DNA of 64,000 nucleotides. Origin: Leucobacter coleopterorum (GTDB lineage: Bacteria; Actinomycetota; Actinomycetes; Actinomycetales; Microbacteriaceae). The translations under genes were made by a program, and so were the position numbers. The notes under the pieces were generated by a model that did not search any database, was not told the origin of the DNA, and worked only from the letters and a program-made list of their open reading frames with translations. Of the stretch, positions 1-8,743 are shown in pieces; position 1 is the stretch's first letter, and each line of letters begins with the position of its first letter. The stretch covers positions 1 through 64,000 of the forward strand of contig NZ_CP049933.1 in the NCBI RefSeq assembly GCF_011382985.1, written 5' to 3'.

Positions 1-1313
1 CGTTTCCCCATCGCTCGATACCCTTTGCCCTCGATCGCACCAAAGTGTGCTTCCACGAGATACTTGGCTTGCTTAATACGATCAGCCTGCGAGTCACATG
101 CAGCATTGTTTTCAGCAACCAATGCTGACAGTCCCTCGGTACTCACTTCAGGGAATGCGTCATCCAGCTGCTCCAATTCCGGCAATGGCTTCAGCGGATC
201 TGCTAGACGCTGCTTAATGGCAGAGAGAGCCTTGTCGAGTGCTGAGTTCAACTCAGCAATAGAAACTTTGGTCTTTTCGCGTTCGAACCGAGCTCGTTCA
301 CGATAATCAGGTAGGAAATCAGCTTCAGTTGAAATCTCGGAAAACCAAGAGCTGAGGAAAGCTTTCTGTCGCTCCAGATAATCAATCGCATTCTTCAGAC
401 GGTCTCGTAACATTTCAAGAGCTTCGTTGAAGTGCTGCCGATAGGAATCGAGAATCGACGGGGCGACAGTTCCGTCTTGGCAAAAACCACAAAGATCCCC
501 TGCCCGATGAAGATTCAAACCCCCTTCAACCCACGCAGAGAGAGCAGGGTCCTTCATTAGCCTGGAAACCTGAACAGACTCAACGATTGCACCCAGGAGC
601 TCGGAATTAATGGTTGTGTGCAGTGTCTTGGGCACTGGCTGAGGCGCGTCTGGAAGGTTCACTACCGGCAATGTTGGGGTGGCCGCCGCAACCAGTTCAG
701 CACTAAGTGATTTGGAATCCAACGGCAGGGCAGACTCCCGGTTGAGTAGTTTTCGAACCTGTGTCACTCTGAAGCTAGCCGAATTGTAGGAGCCGGAATC
801 TGCTGGAGCAAGAGCGGAAATAATCTCGGCTTTCGTTTCCGTCTCAATCCTGCTGCGGTCATGGGTAATGGAGCTCTCAGTTCTGTCTAAGTCGTCATGA
901 CGTTTTTCGAGCGTTGCGAGATAGTTCCGCAGATTTCGGAGTTCTTTCTCTGCGCTCACGTTTTTTACACCGAGCCGCAAAATCGGTATTGCTTCACCTT
1001 CACCTTCGAGAAAAAGTTGCAACGACTCTTTCACGTAGAAACGGTTGTATACAAACAAGCGAAAGGGCATCGATGACGGAGCAATGTTGAACGTAGAGGC
1101 ATTTCCACCCTCCACAACCCGCGCTTTGAAGACCGCACCATCTGTTTCTCCACCAGATTCAGAGAGGCGTAGAGCTTCGGTCAGACTCGTCTTTCCGGAA
1201 CCATTTCGCCCGTAGATCACAGTCCTTTTGCCAAGCACACAGGTTGTGTTTTCCCCAAAAGGACTCTTACTTAGTCCCCGAAACGCAATATTGCTGTGGA
1301 AGCTCTGGAGCAT
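1..1313 (-). CDS. Wide AAA ATPase (AAA_13, PrrC/RloC-like), C-terminus outside window
   Basis: A continuous open frame of 437 codons runs from ATG at 1313 off the left edge, so the C-terminal part is missing. Residues 35-42 form a Walker A loop (GRNGSGKT). Residues 105-150 and 290-400 are charged and helical, as in coiled-coil arms, and a CGFC motif sits at residues 275-278 between them. This layout (N-terminal P-loop, long arms, CxxC hook) is that of AAA_13 proteins such as the anticodon nuclease RloC, where the CxxC acts as a Rad50-like zinc hook. Whether a C-terminal nuclease exists cannot be seen here. The start lies 4 nt after the hepT stop with GAAGG upstream, so it is probably co-transcribed with mntA-hepT. 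Family call good; function (phage defence, tRNA cleavage) is inference. Confidence 0.8.
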   Translation of the reverse strand, partial: MLQSFHSNIAFRGLSKSPFGENTTCVLGKRTVIYGRNGSGKTSLTEALRLSESGGETDGAVFKARVVEGGNASTFNIAPSSMPFRLFVYNRFYVKESLQLFLEGEGEAIPILRLGVKNVSAEKELRNLRNYLATLEKRHDDLDRTESSITHDRSRIETETKAEIISALAPADSGSYNSASFRVTQVRKLLNRESALPLDSKSLSAELVAAATPTLPVVNLPDAPQPVPKTLHTTINSELLGAIVESVQVSRLMKDPALSAWVEGGLNLHRAGDLCGFCQDGTVAPSILDSYRQHFNEALEMLRDRLKNAIDYLERQKAFLSSWFSEISTEADFLPDYRERARFEREKTKVSIAELNSALDKALSAIKQRLADPLKPLPELEQLDDAFPEVSTEGLSALVAENNAACDSQADRIKQAKYLVEAHFGAIEGKGYRAMGK

Positions 1314-1317
1314 AAAC

Positions 1318-1653
1318 CTAACCTTCGACGTAGCCGCTCAAAGCGGTGGCGAGTACTGGCAGATGAGTGTGAACGACATCGCGGACCGTCGCGATGTCAA
1401 CACCGAAGTATTGGTGCACCAGAACATTGCGGAAGCCTCGAATCTGCGGCCAAGCAATCTCGGGATGCGCCTCAGTGATGTCTAGCGGCAAATGATTCGC
1501 AGATTCACCAATGATCTGCAGATTCCGTTCAATAGCGTCCTCTGCCATAGCGACAAGGTCAGGATTGCTACTGTCGAGTGCGTCAACATACCGCTGGCAC
1601 CGATCTATTGACTGCAAGATATCAGCAATACGTTGATTGGTGTTCCGGCTCAC
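1318..1653 (-). CDS. hepT: HepT-like HEPN ribonuclease toxin
   Basis: A 111-residue all-helical HEPN protein. It carries the RX4HXY signature (R75, H80, Y82 in RNVLVHQY) that forms the RNase site of HepT toxins. In characterised MntA/HepT pairs the antitoxin adds AMP residues to the Tyr of this motif and so blocks RNase activity. The GTG start at 1653 overlaps the mntA stop as GTGA, so the two are translationally coupled, antitoxin first. A wide AAA ATPase follows 4 nt downstream. Family and motif are visible; toxicity and target RNA are inferred from the family. Confidence 0.85.
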   Translation of the reverse strand: MSRNTNQRIADILQSIDRCQRYVDALDSSNPDLVAMAEDAIERNLQIIGESANHLPLDITEAHPEIAWPQIRGFRNVLVHQYFGVDIATVRDVVHTHLPVLATALSGYVEG

Positions 1654-1979
1654 AGGGCGACCGCCTCAGCAAGAGCCACTTCCGAGATCGGTTGCTTGAG
1701 CAACTGCAACGGAAAGATGTCAATGTCCTCACGCCCGTACAGGATTCGGGTTTCTTCCATGAGACCCGACGCCCGCATGAGAATGTTCCCTTCCGAGGGA
1801 TCCATTTCGACGAGAATATCGATGTCACTGTCGGCATCGGCGGTACCGCGCGCGACCGAGCCAAAGAGCTTCGGGGTTCTCGCCGAGTACTTCTCCAAAA
1901 GCAACTGAAACTCGTCCCGACGCGCCTGGAGCACCTCACGAAGCGTGATTGACTCGGGCGTTGGGACAGGCGTGACCAT
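1650..1979 (-). CDS. mntA: MntA-like minimal nucleotidyltransferase antitoxin
   Basis: A 109-residue MNT-fold protein with the catalytic GSX10DXD motif intact (G40-S41, D52, D54). Known MntA antitoxins use this site to transfer AMP to the active-site Tyr of HepT. The next gene, overlapping by 4 nt, is the matching hepT. A TAGTGT hexamer ends exactly 6 nt before the ATG, so the transcript is probably leaderless, with mntA as first gene of the mntA-hepT-ATPase unit. The gene is intact, with no sign of decay. Confidence 0.85.
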   Translation of the reverse strand: MVTPVPTPESITLREVLQARRDEFQLLLEKYSARTPKLFGSVARGTADADSDIDILVEMDPSEGNILMRASGLMEETRILYGREDIDIFPLQLLKQPISEVALAEAVAL

Positions 1980-1985
1980 ACACTC

Positions 1986-1991
1986 ACACTA
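1986..1991 (-). promoter_or_regulatory. Putative -10 element of leaderless mntA
   Basis: TAGTGT on the minus strand, 6 nt before the mntA ATG. The spacing matches other start-proximal -10 boxes in the window. No clear -35 is seen. Confidence 0.4.
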
Positions 1992-2061
1992 CCTGGAGCC
2001 TCAATACAGCGGTAGGCAGTCCGGACCACATTTTGAGTGCAACCTCTTAAACCTTGCCCCG

Positions 2062-2676
2062 TCACCCAACCGCATCAAGCGCGAGGTTCAGCTCGACGAC
2101 GTTGACGCTTGGCTCACCCAGGAGGCCGAGGTCACGGCCCACGGTAGCGGCATCAACGGCCGCCTCAACCACGTCAACCGGCAGATCCCGAGCCTTCGCC
2201 ACCCGCGGCACCTGCAGTTTCGCGTACTCGACACTGATGTGCGGATCAAGACCCGACCCCGAGGACGTCACCGCATCGACCGGCACCGCGCTCTCAGAGA
2301 CACCGTTGAACGCCGCAACCTCCGCGAGTCGATCCGAGATCTGCAAGACCAGTTCGTCACTCTCAGGCCCAAGGTTCGAACCACCCGACGCAGTCGCGTC
2401 ATACCCCAAGTCACCCGCCACAGACGGTCGCGATTGAAAGTACTGCGGCAGCGGGGATCCATCCGGCGCCTCAAAGCGCTGCCCCAGCAACGAAGACCCG
2501 GCGACGCGGCCATCGGCCATCCGCACGAGCGAACCATTCGCCTGGCCGGTAAACGCGAGTTGGCCAATCACCAGCACAAAAATCGGGTACGCGATACCGA
2601 GAATCACGATGAGAATCAGCATGATGCGCAATCCCGTCCAGAAGGACTTCGCGGTGCGAGTAGTGAGGTTTGGCAT
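2062..2676 (-). CDS. kdpC: Potassium-transporting ATPase subunit C (KdpC)
   Basis: A 204-residue KdpC with one N-terminal membrane helix (about residues 15-40) and an extracytoplasmic domain. Typical KdpC features are the region around residues 85-110 with the GSNLGPES segment, and the C-terminal DISVEYAKLQVPRVAKAR-type stretch. KdpC stabilises the KdpFABC complex and raises K+/ATP affinity. It is the last gene of kdpFABC and starts 11 nt after the kdpB stop. No sensor kinase/regulator genes kdpD or kdpE follow; mntA lies downstream on the same strand with its own likely promoter. Confidence 0.95.
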   Translation of the reverse strand: MPNLTTRTAKSFWTGLRIMLILIVILGIAYPIFVLVIGQLAFTGQANGSLVRMADGRVAGSSLLGQRFEAPDGSPLPQYFQSRPSVAGDLGYDATASGGSNLGPESDELVLQISDRLAEVAAFNGVSESAVPVDAVTSSGSGLDPHISVEYAKLQVPRVAKARDLPVDVVEAAVDAATVGRDLGLLGEPSVNVVELNLALDAVG

Positions 2677-2687
2677 GGCTTGTCTCC

Positions 2688-4808
2688 TCAGTATCCCGGT
2701 AGCAGACTGATAATCATGTCGATGAGCTTGATGCCGATGATCGGCACAAGCAGACCGCTGAGGCCGTTGATGAGGAGATTGCGGCCGAGCGCGGGCTTCG
2801 CACCCGTGGTGCGGTACGGCACCCCAATCAGCGCGAGCGGGATCAGAATTCCCATCACCAAGCTACTGAAGATGACGGTGGAGAGAATCGCCGACGCCGG
2901 CGAGTGCAACTGCAAGACGTTCAGCGCCGCAAGCCCCGGAAACACGCCAACAAACAGCGCAGGAAACAGGGTGAAGTAGCGCACAACGTCGTTGGCGAGG
3001 TTGAAGGTCATGAGCGCACCGCGCGTCGCCATCTGCCGTCGGCCGACCTCAACGATGTCAACCAGGTGCGCGGGGTCATCGTCGAGGATGATCATGTTGG
3101 CCGCGTCCTTTGCCGCCGAGGTCGCGGTGTTCATGGCTATACCGATGTCGGCCTGGGCGAGAGCCGGGGCGTCATTGATCCCGTCACCACTCATCGCAAC
3201 AAGGTGCCCCTGCTCTTGCTCGCGCACAATCAGCGCAAGCTTGCCTTCAGGGGTGGTGTCGCCAACGCACTCGTCAATGCCAGCCTGCTCGCTGATCGCC
3301 TTCGCGGTTAACTCGTGATCCCCCGTCACCATGACGGTGCGCAGGCCGAGGGCGCTCAGTTCTCCGATACGCTTCGGCACGGTACTCTTCACAACGTCTT
3401 GCAGGTGAATCACGCCGAGCACCTGCCGCGTGCCTTCGATCGGCTTCATGACCACCACGAGCGGCGTACCACCCGAGCCCGCCACCTCACGAGTGGCCGC
3501 ACGCAGTTCGTTCAGCACCTCGCGCGGCGGAGCCATGCCCTGCCGTTTTAGCCAGGCAACCGCGGCCGAGGCGGCACCCTTACGAATCTTGAGGCCGTTG
3601 GGCAGGTCGATGCCCGAGAGGCGCGTCACCGCGCTAAACATAACCGGCTGCCCACCGTCGGTCTCAGCATCTTCAAACGCAACACCCGACTCAGTGGCCA
3701 GCCTCACGGTTGAAACCCCCTCGGGAGTGGGGTCGGCAAACGACGCCAGTGCAGCCATCCGCATGAGCAAGTCGGGTTCAGCCCCCGCAACCGGTACAAA
3801 CGCGACCGCGCTGCGGTTGCCGCGCGTCACGGTTCCCGTTTTGTCGAGCAGCACGGTCGTAATGTCACCAGCCGTCTCAAGCGCTTTCGCCGAGGTGACG
3901 AGCACACCACGGTGCAGTAGCTGCGACATGCCCGCGATGCCCGTCACCGACATGAGCGCCGCAATTTCGGTCGGGATCAGGCAGACCACGAGCGCCACCA
4001 GCACCGGGATCGATACCGGGTCTGCGACGGGCGACACGACGGAGTTCAGCGTCAGCACGACAATCACAAACGACAGCGAGAACGAGGCGAGCAGCGGGCT
4101 AAAGGCGACCTCAATCGGAGCCTTCTTGCGTCGAGATTTGCTGGCGAGCCGGATCGTGCGCTCGACGGCACTCGCTTCGTAACTGGTGCTGATCCTGACC
4201 ACCAAGCGGTCGGAGAGGTCGCGTGTGCCTCCAGTGACCGCGGTGCGGTCACCGTCAGATTCACGAATCACGGCGCCGGGGTGGCCGGTGAACTCCGACT
4301 CGTCGATCTCGGCGGCACCCCACAGCACCTCACCGTCGGCCGGGATCACCTCGCCGGCCTCGACGACCACCACGTCTCCGGCGACGAGCTCATGCGAATC
4401 GACCTCTTCGACCTGGGCCTGTTGTGCGGCGCGATCCCGAGCAAAGTCGTAGTCCTGAACCCGGTGAGCCACGATCACTCTGCGTGTTTGCCGCAGGGAT
4501 TCGGTCTGCGAGCGGCCACGGCCCTCGGCGATCGACTCCGCGAGGGTCGCCGTGAACAGGCACACCCAGAACCCGATGGCGAGCGCCCACGTAAACCCGG
4601 CAGGCATCTCGGTGCCGCCGGAGGGCATGGCACCGCCTACAAACGGCTCGGCAATCGCGATAACTGTCGTTAGCGCCGCACCGACTTCGGTGAGCAGCAG
4701 CACAGGGTTGTGCCAGAGGTAGCGCGGATCAAACTTGCGGAGCGCGTCAAGAAGCACCGCCGTGATGGCAGTCGGAGCGAGTACAGCGTTGTTACCGGAA
4801 ACGGTCAT
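2688..4808 (-). CDS. kdpB: Potassium-transporting P-type ATPase subunit B (KdpB), TGES motif replaced
   Basis: The 706-residue catalytic subunit of the Kdp K+ pump. The phosphorylation site D322 in DKTGT, the hinge motif GDGINDAP, a KGA nucleotide-binding motif and the M5 NDVVRYF segment are present. The actuator-domain motif that reads TGES in KdpB and nearly all P-type ATPases reads TGHP here (codons near 4281-4292). The Glu of TGES drives dephosphorylation and the Ser is an inhibitory phosphorylation site in E. coli KdpB, so the loss of both is odd. The local frame is intact and flanking residues (DESEF, VIRES) align, so it does not look like an indel error. Its ATG overlaps the kdpA stop by 4 nt. 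Confidence 0.95.
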   Translation of the reverse strand: MTVSGNNAVLAPTAITAVLLDALRKFDPRYLWHNPVLLLTEVGAALTTVIAIAEPFVGGAMPSGGTEMPAGFTWALAIGFWVCLFTATLAESIAEGRGRSQTESLRQTRRVIVAHRVQDYDFARDRAAQQAQVEEVDSHELVAGDVVVVEAGEVIPADGEVLWGAAEIDESEFTGHPGAVIRESDGDRTAVTGGTRDLSDRLVVRISTSYEASAVERTIRLASKSRRKKAPIEVAFSPLLASFSLSFVIVVLTLNSVVSPVADPVSIPVLVALVVCLIPTEIAALMSVTGIAGMSQLLHRGVLVTSAKALETAGDITTVLLDKTGTVTRGNRSAVAFVPVAGAEPDLLMRMAALASFADPTPEGVSTVRLATESGVAFEDAETDGGQPVMFSAVTRLSGIDLPNGLKIRKGAASAAVAWLKRQGMAPPREVLNELRAATREVAGSGGTPLVVVMKPIEGTRQVLGVIHLQDVVKSTVPKRIGELSALGLRTVMVTGDHELTAKAISEQAGIDECVGDTTPEGKLALIVREQEQGHLVAMSGDGINDAPALAQADIGIAMNTATSAAKDAANMIILDDDPAHLVDIVEVGRRQMATRGALMTFNLANDVVRYFTLFPALFVGVFPGLAALNVLQLHSPASAILSTVIFSSLVMGILIPLALIGVPYRTTGAKPALGRNLLINGLSGLLVPIIGIKLIDMIISLLPGY

Positions 4809-6481
4809 GGCGCAAACCCCTCTGCAAGCGGTCCGGCAAGCAGCATGGGCACGAACATTGGAACGGCGATGAACACGATCAAACTGACGAGCAGTCCAAC
4901 AAACTGTGGGCGGTGCAGAGGCAACTCGAGTGTACTTTCAGCTTTTCCCTGTGTCGCGAGCGAACCAGCAAGGGCAAGCACCAGTGCGATGGGGATGAAG
5001 CGGCCGAGCATAATAATCACCCCAAGCATGATGTTGAGCAGCGGAGTGTTCGCGCTAAGGCCTGCGAATGCCGAGCCGTTGTTGATGGCGGCCGAGGTGA
5101 AGGCGTAGATCACCTCTGACAGACCGTGTGACCCCTCGTTGCCCATGCTCGCGATAATCTCCGCTTTGACGGGCGGGATCGCAAAGCTCACCGCGATCCC
5201 ACCAATGGCGAGCGTCGGCATGACCAGAATCGCGATGCTGACAATCTTGAGCTCGCGCACCCCCAAACGCTTGCCGAGGTAAACGGGCGCGCGACCGAGC
5301 AGTAGAGCGGTGAGAAACACAGCAATCACCATCAGGATCAAGAGAGTGTAGATGCCCGATCCCGCACCGCCCGGGGCAACCTCACCCAGCATCATGTCAA
5401 ACATCAGCATGAGCCCACCAAAGGCCGTGTACGACCCGTGCATCGAGTTAACGGCACCGCCGGTTGTGCCGGTTGTTGCGGTTGCGAAGAGCGTGGAGCC
5501 CACGATCCCGAACCGCTGTTCCTTGCCTTCCATGGCACCGCCCGCGAGTTCGGGCGCCGATCCTGATCCCGCAAACTCGAACGCGGTGAGCGGTGCGTAC
5601 ACCAAGATGAACAGCACGGCCATGGTGAGCAGCAGTGCGTAGCCCGCGCGCTGATTACCCACCATCGTGCCGAAGGTGCGCGGCATGGTGAACGGGATCA
5701 GCAAAAGCAGCAGAGTCTGCAAAATATTGGTCCAGGGAGTGGGGTTCTCGAAGGGGTGCGCGGAATTGGCATTGAAGAAGCCGCCACCGTTCGTGCCGAG
5801 CATTTTGATCGCCTCTTGAGATGCGACCGGGCCGCCCGGGATCGTCTGCGTCATACCGGCAATCGTGTGCACATCGGTGAAGCCCGCAAAGTTCTGTATG
5901 ACGCCGCCCGCAAGCAGCAGGACGGCAGCGAGGATTGAGATGGGCAGCAGAATCCGCAGGTTCGCGCGCACCATATCGACCCAGAAGTTGCCCAGCCCGC
6001 TGCGCCCACCGCGCGATGCGAGACCACGAATGACCGCGATTGCAACCGCCATGCTGACCGCCGCCGACACAAAGTTCTGCACAGCGAGGCCCGCCATCTG
6101 CGCAACATAACCCAGGGTCTGTTCGGGCGAATACGACTGCCAGTTGGTGTTGCCCACAAACGAAACGGCCGTGTTGAACGCGAGATCCGGGCTCATCGGA
6201 GGCAGCCCGAGCGAGTAGGGCAGCCAGGGCTGCAATCGCAGGATCAGGTACAGCAGTCCGAACCCGACAATAGAGAACACCACGATGGACTTGAGGTACC
6301 CACGCCACGACTGCTGCCGCTCGGGGTCGACGCCCGCAAGCTTGTAGATAACCCGTTCAACGCGCCAGTGTTTGTCAGACGTGAACACCCACGCCATGTA
6401 GTCGCCGAGGGGGCGGTAGAGCACCCCCAAGATCAGTGCGACCGTGAGAAAGGAGACGACTGCGAGAACCCAGCTGCTCAT
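4805..6481 (-). CDS. kdpA: Potassium-transporting ATPase subunit A (KdpA)
   Basis: A 558-residue polytopic membrane protein of the SKT superfamily and the K+-selective channel-like subunit of KdpFABC. Conserved selectivity-loop segments are visible: NTNWQSYSPEQ near residue 115, TNGGGFFNANSAHPFENP near residue 230, and the GSAFAG loop near residue 470. Length matches the family. It overlaps kdpF upstream and kdpB downstream by 4 nt each, giving strict translational coupling across kdpFAB. Confidence 0.96.
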   Translation of the reverse strand: MSSWVLAVVSFLTVALILGVLYRPLGDYMAWVFTSDKHWRVERVIYKLAGVDPERQQSWRGYLKSIVVFSIVGFGLLYLILRLQPWLPYSLGLPPMSPDLAFNTAVSFVGNTNWQSYSPEQTLGYVAQMAGLAVQNFVSAAVSMAVAIAVIRGLASRGGRSGLGNFWVDMVRANLRILLPISILAAVLLLAGGVIQNFAGFTDVHTIAGMTQTIPGGPVASQEAIKMLGTNGGGFFNANSAHPFENPTPWTNILQTLLLLLIPFTMPRTFGTMVGNQRAGYALLLTMAVLFILVYAPLTAFEFAGSGSAPELAGGAMEGKEQRFGIVGSTLFATATTGTTGGAVNSMHGSYTAFGGLMLMFDMMLGEVAPGGAGSGIYTLLILMVIAVFLTALLLGRAPVYLGKRLGVRELKIVSIAILVMPTLAIGGIAVSFAIPPVKAEIIASMGNEGSHGLSEVIYAFTSAAINNGSAFAGLSANTPLLNIMLGVIIMLGRFIPIALVLALAGSLATQGKAESTLELPLHRPQFVGLLVSLIVFIAVPMFVPMLLAGPLAEGFAP

Positions 6482-6567
6482 AAGCGATCAGGTTTTAGGA
6501 GGGCGTAGGCCAGGTATACGAGAGAGCCAAGACCGATGATCATGGCCACGGCTTCAATGATGCCCAC
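6478..6567 (-). CDS. kdpF: KdpF, small membrane subunit of the Kdp pump
   Basis: A 29-codon gene. It starts at GTG 6567 with a GAGGGAG ribosome site 5-6 nt upstream and ends in TGA overlapping the kdpA ATG. The product is a single hydrophobic helix ending in LLKPDRL, like the KdpF C-terminus (LLxPExF/L). KdpF is a lipid-like stabiliser of KdpFABC in the membrane. Position, size and tail all fit. Confidence 0.85.
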   Translation of the reverse strand: MGIIEAVAMIIGLGSLVYLAYALLKPDRL

Positions 6568-6727
6568 TATTTCTCCCTCGTAAGGATTGCCCATTGAGCA
6601 TAGTCCCCGCGGAGGTGGTGCGCCAGTTTGCCTGTTCTCCGAGGTGGCTCAGAGCCTGTCATGCACGCAGTTTGTGCGACGGCGGCATGGCACCCGCAAT
6701 CGACGCCCCTACCCCCGTCGTCACTCC

Positions 6728-7450
6728 CTAGTTCGCAGCAACCAACACACTGCCGTCGAGGCCACCGCCAACAAGCTTCAGAGTAAATCCATCGTCGTCA
6801 ACCGCATCCTTTTCAAAGGTAAGGAGCGTTGCACGCGGAGCCATATCTGCGGTGCAGACCTTGTCTTTCTCGGTTACAAACGTCACCGTGCCCGATCGCC
6901 CGGATCCTGTGAGCGACTCCACCACCGGCGGGCACCCCGACGAACCCCAGGTCAGCAGCACGAGGGTCTCGTCGTTGATCCAGCTGGCCGACGGTTTGTT
7001 GTCAGTCGGGGTACCGGGAGTGCCGGTGACCGTTGTGCCATCGATCTCAACGACACCGACCTTGTCGCCATACGTCACCTGGAGTGTGACGTCTTTGGTG
7101 GGGTCCACTCCAGAGGGGAGCTCTGCCACGCTGGCTCGCGGCACCAAGTCCATTGTGCAGACTGAGTCGCTGGCAGGATCGACGAGCGTTACCGCAACCG
7201 CTTGCCCCTTGGCAGTTGCAGATTTCACCTGCGGAACACAGGTCGATGACCCCTGAGTTGTCACAACAAACATGCGTCCGTTGTCGAGTAACGCACCCTC
7301 CATGTCGTTGGTGTCCGGGTCACTCGAACCCTCGGAGGGGGCAGGAGATGCCGTCGGCGATTCGGCCTTTGGCGCGGCTGCGCAGCCAGCAAAAAGCAGT
7401 GCCGCCGCAAGAGCGGACAGAACAGCGACGGTGCGTTTTGAAGTGCTCAT
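6728..7450 (-). CDS. Putative lipoprotein, function unknown
   Basis: A 240-residue secreted protein. The start at ATG 7450 gives a clean signal peptide (MSTSKRT, hydrophobic core, lipobox LLFAGC); an upstream in-frame ATG at 7483 would add 11 residues before the signal and is less likely. A Ser/Pro/Thr-rich linker follows, then two similar beta-rich halves, each with a WxxGSSxCxPxV-like Cys motif and a later C(T)xDLxPR motif, suggesting an internal duplication with paired cysteines. TACTCT lies 6 nt before this ATG, supporting the start. I recognise no named family. Confidence 0.75.
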   Translation of the reverse strand: MSTSKRTVAVLSALAAALLFAGCAAAPKAESPTASPAPSEGSSDPDTNDMEGALLDNGRMFVVTTQGSSTCVPQVKSATAKGQAVAVTLVDPASDSVCTMDLVPRASVAELPSGVDPTKDVTLQVTYGDKVGVVEIDGTTVTGTPGTPTDNKPSASWINDETLVLLTWGSSGCPPVVESLTGSGRSGTVTFVTEKDKVCTADMAPRATLLTFEKDAVDDDGFTLKLVGGGLDGSVLVAAN

Positions 7451-7456
7451 GCCACG

Positions 7457-7462
7457 AGAGTA
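7457..7462 (-). promoter_or_regulatory. Putative -10 element of leaderless lipoprotein gene
   Basis: TACTCT on the minus strand, 6 nt before the ATG at 7450. Confidence 0.35.
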
Positions 7463-7540
7463 CCGCGTGCTCGCAATGCACATAAGGGTGAGAGATCAAA
7501 AAGTGGCGCCTCACGTCAATAAGGCTTGCCACAGCTTCAT

Positions 7541-8743
7541 TTAGGGAGCGGAGCCTCCATCGCTCAGAAGATGGAGCAGAGCACTTCGTTCATGTTCGTA
7601 CTCGCACAGTTCAATTGCGCGGCGTATGAGAGCGTCTGCACCCCGCTCATCGCCCTCCTGACGCTGCAGATGGGCAGCCACCACCAACACACGGTGATGA
7701 TCAGGCAACTCCTGACGCAGCCGATCCACGTCGGAACGCTCGATCGGTCGGCCGGAGACTGCCTGCCCCGCCGCACGCTCCAGTCGGTCCAGCGGCGAGT
7801 CGCCCAATCGCGCGAGCCGACGATGTGCGGCGTCAATGAGACTCCAGTCAGTCTTCTCAATGTTGGGGGCCAGCGCGTGTGCGGCCGCGATTGTGGCGTA
7901 CGCACGCAGTTCTTCCGCGTACCCGGTGCCCGGAGACAGGGCCGTGTATCGGCGAAGCGCCTCCGTCATCTCGTCCGCTCGCCACAGAGATCGATCCTGC
8001 TCGGCCAGGGTGAGCAGGCGGCCATCAGCACTGATACGAGCGTCACGGCGGGCATGGGTGAGTGAGACCAACACATCGAGTGCACTGAGCGTCAGGTGAG
8101 GGCGACTCTGCACCACCTGGTGCAACAGGGAGACGAGGTCGTCCGAGGATTCGTCCCCTGCAAAATAGGCAGCGGTGTAGGCTACCGATATCGCACGCGC
8201 AACATCGTCGGCGCGCTCCGGGTAATCCAGCGACGACGTCAGCGCAAAGCCGGCAGATGTCACGCGCTTTTTGGCACGAGTGATGCGCGCAGCCATGGTT
8301 GGTGTGCTCACCAGAAACATTCGCGCGATCCTGTCCGTGGACAAGCCGAACACAAATCGCAGCGCCAGCAACGGTCGAGACTCGCTGCCGAGCGCGGGGT
8401 GACAGGCCAGCCACAGTAACTCGATGCGATCATCGATACCACTCTGCGTGCCCTCTTCAGCATCGATCGATTCCTCGGTCGCGATCAGATGCCGTCGCTT
8501 CACGAGGGCCTGTTCGTGGCGCAGCTCGTCGATGATCGTTCGTTGTGCTGTGCGGCGAATCCAGGCGGCGGGATGGGTTGGCATCTGCTTCTCCCACGCG
8601 CTGAGTGCGCGCTCACACGACGCGGCCAGAGCGTCCTCCGCAAGATCCACGCGACCAGAGAATGCAATGAGAGAACGCAGCAGCGGCGCCCAGTGCTCAC
8701 GCACCAGCGCCGCCACTGCTTGGTTTACGGGGTCCACCCTCAC
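7541..8743 (-). CDS. ECF RNA polymerase sigma factor with DUF6596/TPR-like C-terminus (ECF42-type)
   Basis: A 400-residue sigma-70 family protein. Residues 1-90 hold the sigma-2 region (AEDALAASCERALSAW, HPAAWI), residues 115-175 sigma-4 (LALRFVFGLSTDRIARMF with its helix-turn-helix), and the remaining 220 residues a helical DUF6596-type domain. This long C-terminus and the adjacent DGPF/YCII gene define the ECF42 group, which has no anti-sigma factor; the C-terminal domain is thought to control activity. The start codon GTG overlaps the stop of the YCII gene (GTGA), so the pair is coupled. Confidence 0.88.
   Translation of the reverse strand: MRVDPVNQAVAALVREHWAPLLRSLIAFSGRVDLAEDALAASCERALSAWEKQMPTHPAAWIRRTAQRTIIDELRHEQALVKRRHLIATEESIDAEEGTQSGIDDRIELLWLACHPALGSESRPLLALRFVFGLSTDRIARMFLVSTPTMAARITRAKKRVTSAGFALTSSLDYPERADDVARAISVAYTAAYFAGDESSDDLVSLLHQVVQSRPHLTLSALDVLVSLTHARRDARISADGRLLTLAEQDRSLWRADEMTEALRRYTALSPGTGYAEELRAYATIAAAHALAPNIEKTDWSLIDAAHRRLARLGDSPLDRLERAAGQAVSGRPIERSDVDRLRQELPDHHRVLVVAAHLQRQEGDERGADALIRRAIELCEYEHERSALLHLLSDGGSAP

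Noticed and set aside
1945..2979. 344-codon open frame on the plus strand opposite kdpC/kdpB
   Set aside because: It is antisense to well-supported kdp genes, with Arg/His-rich composition and no family features.
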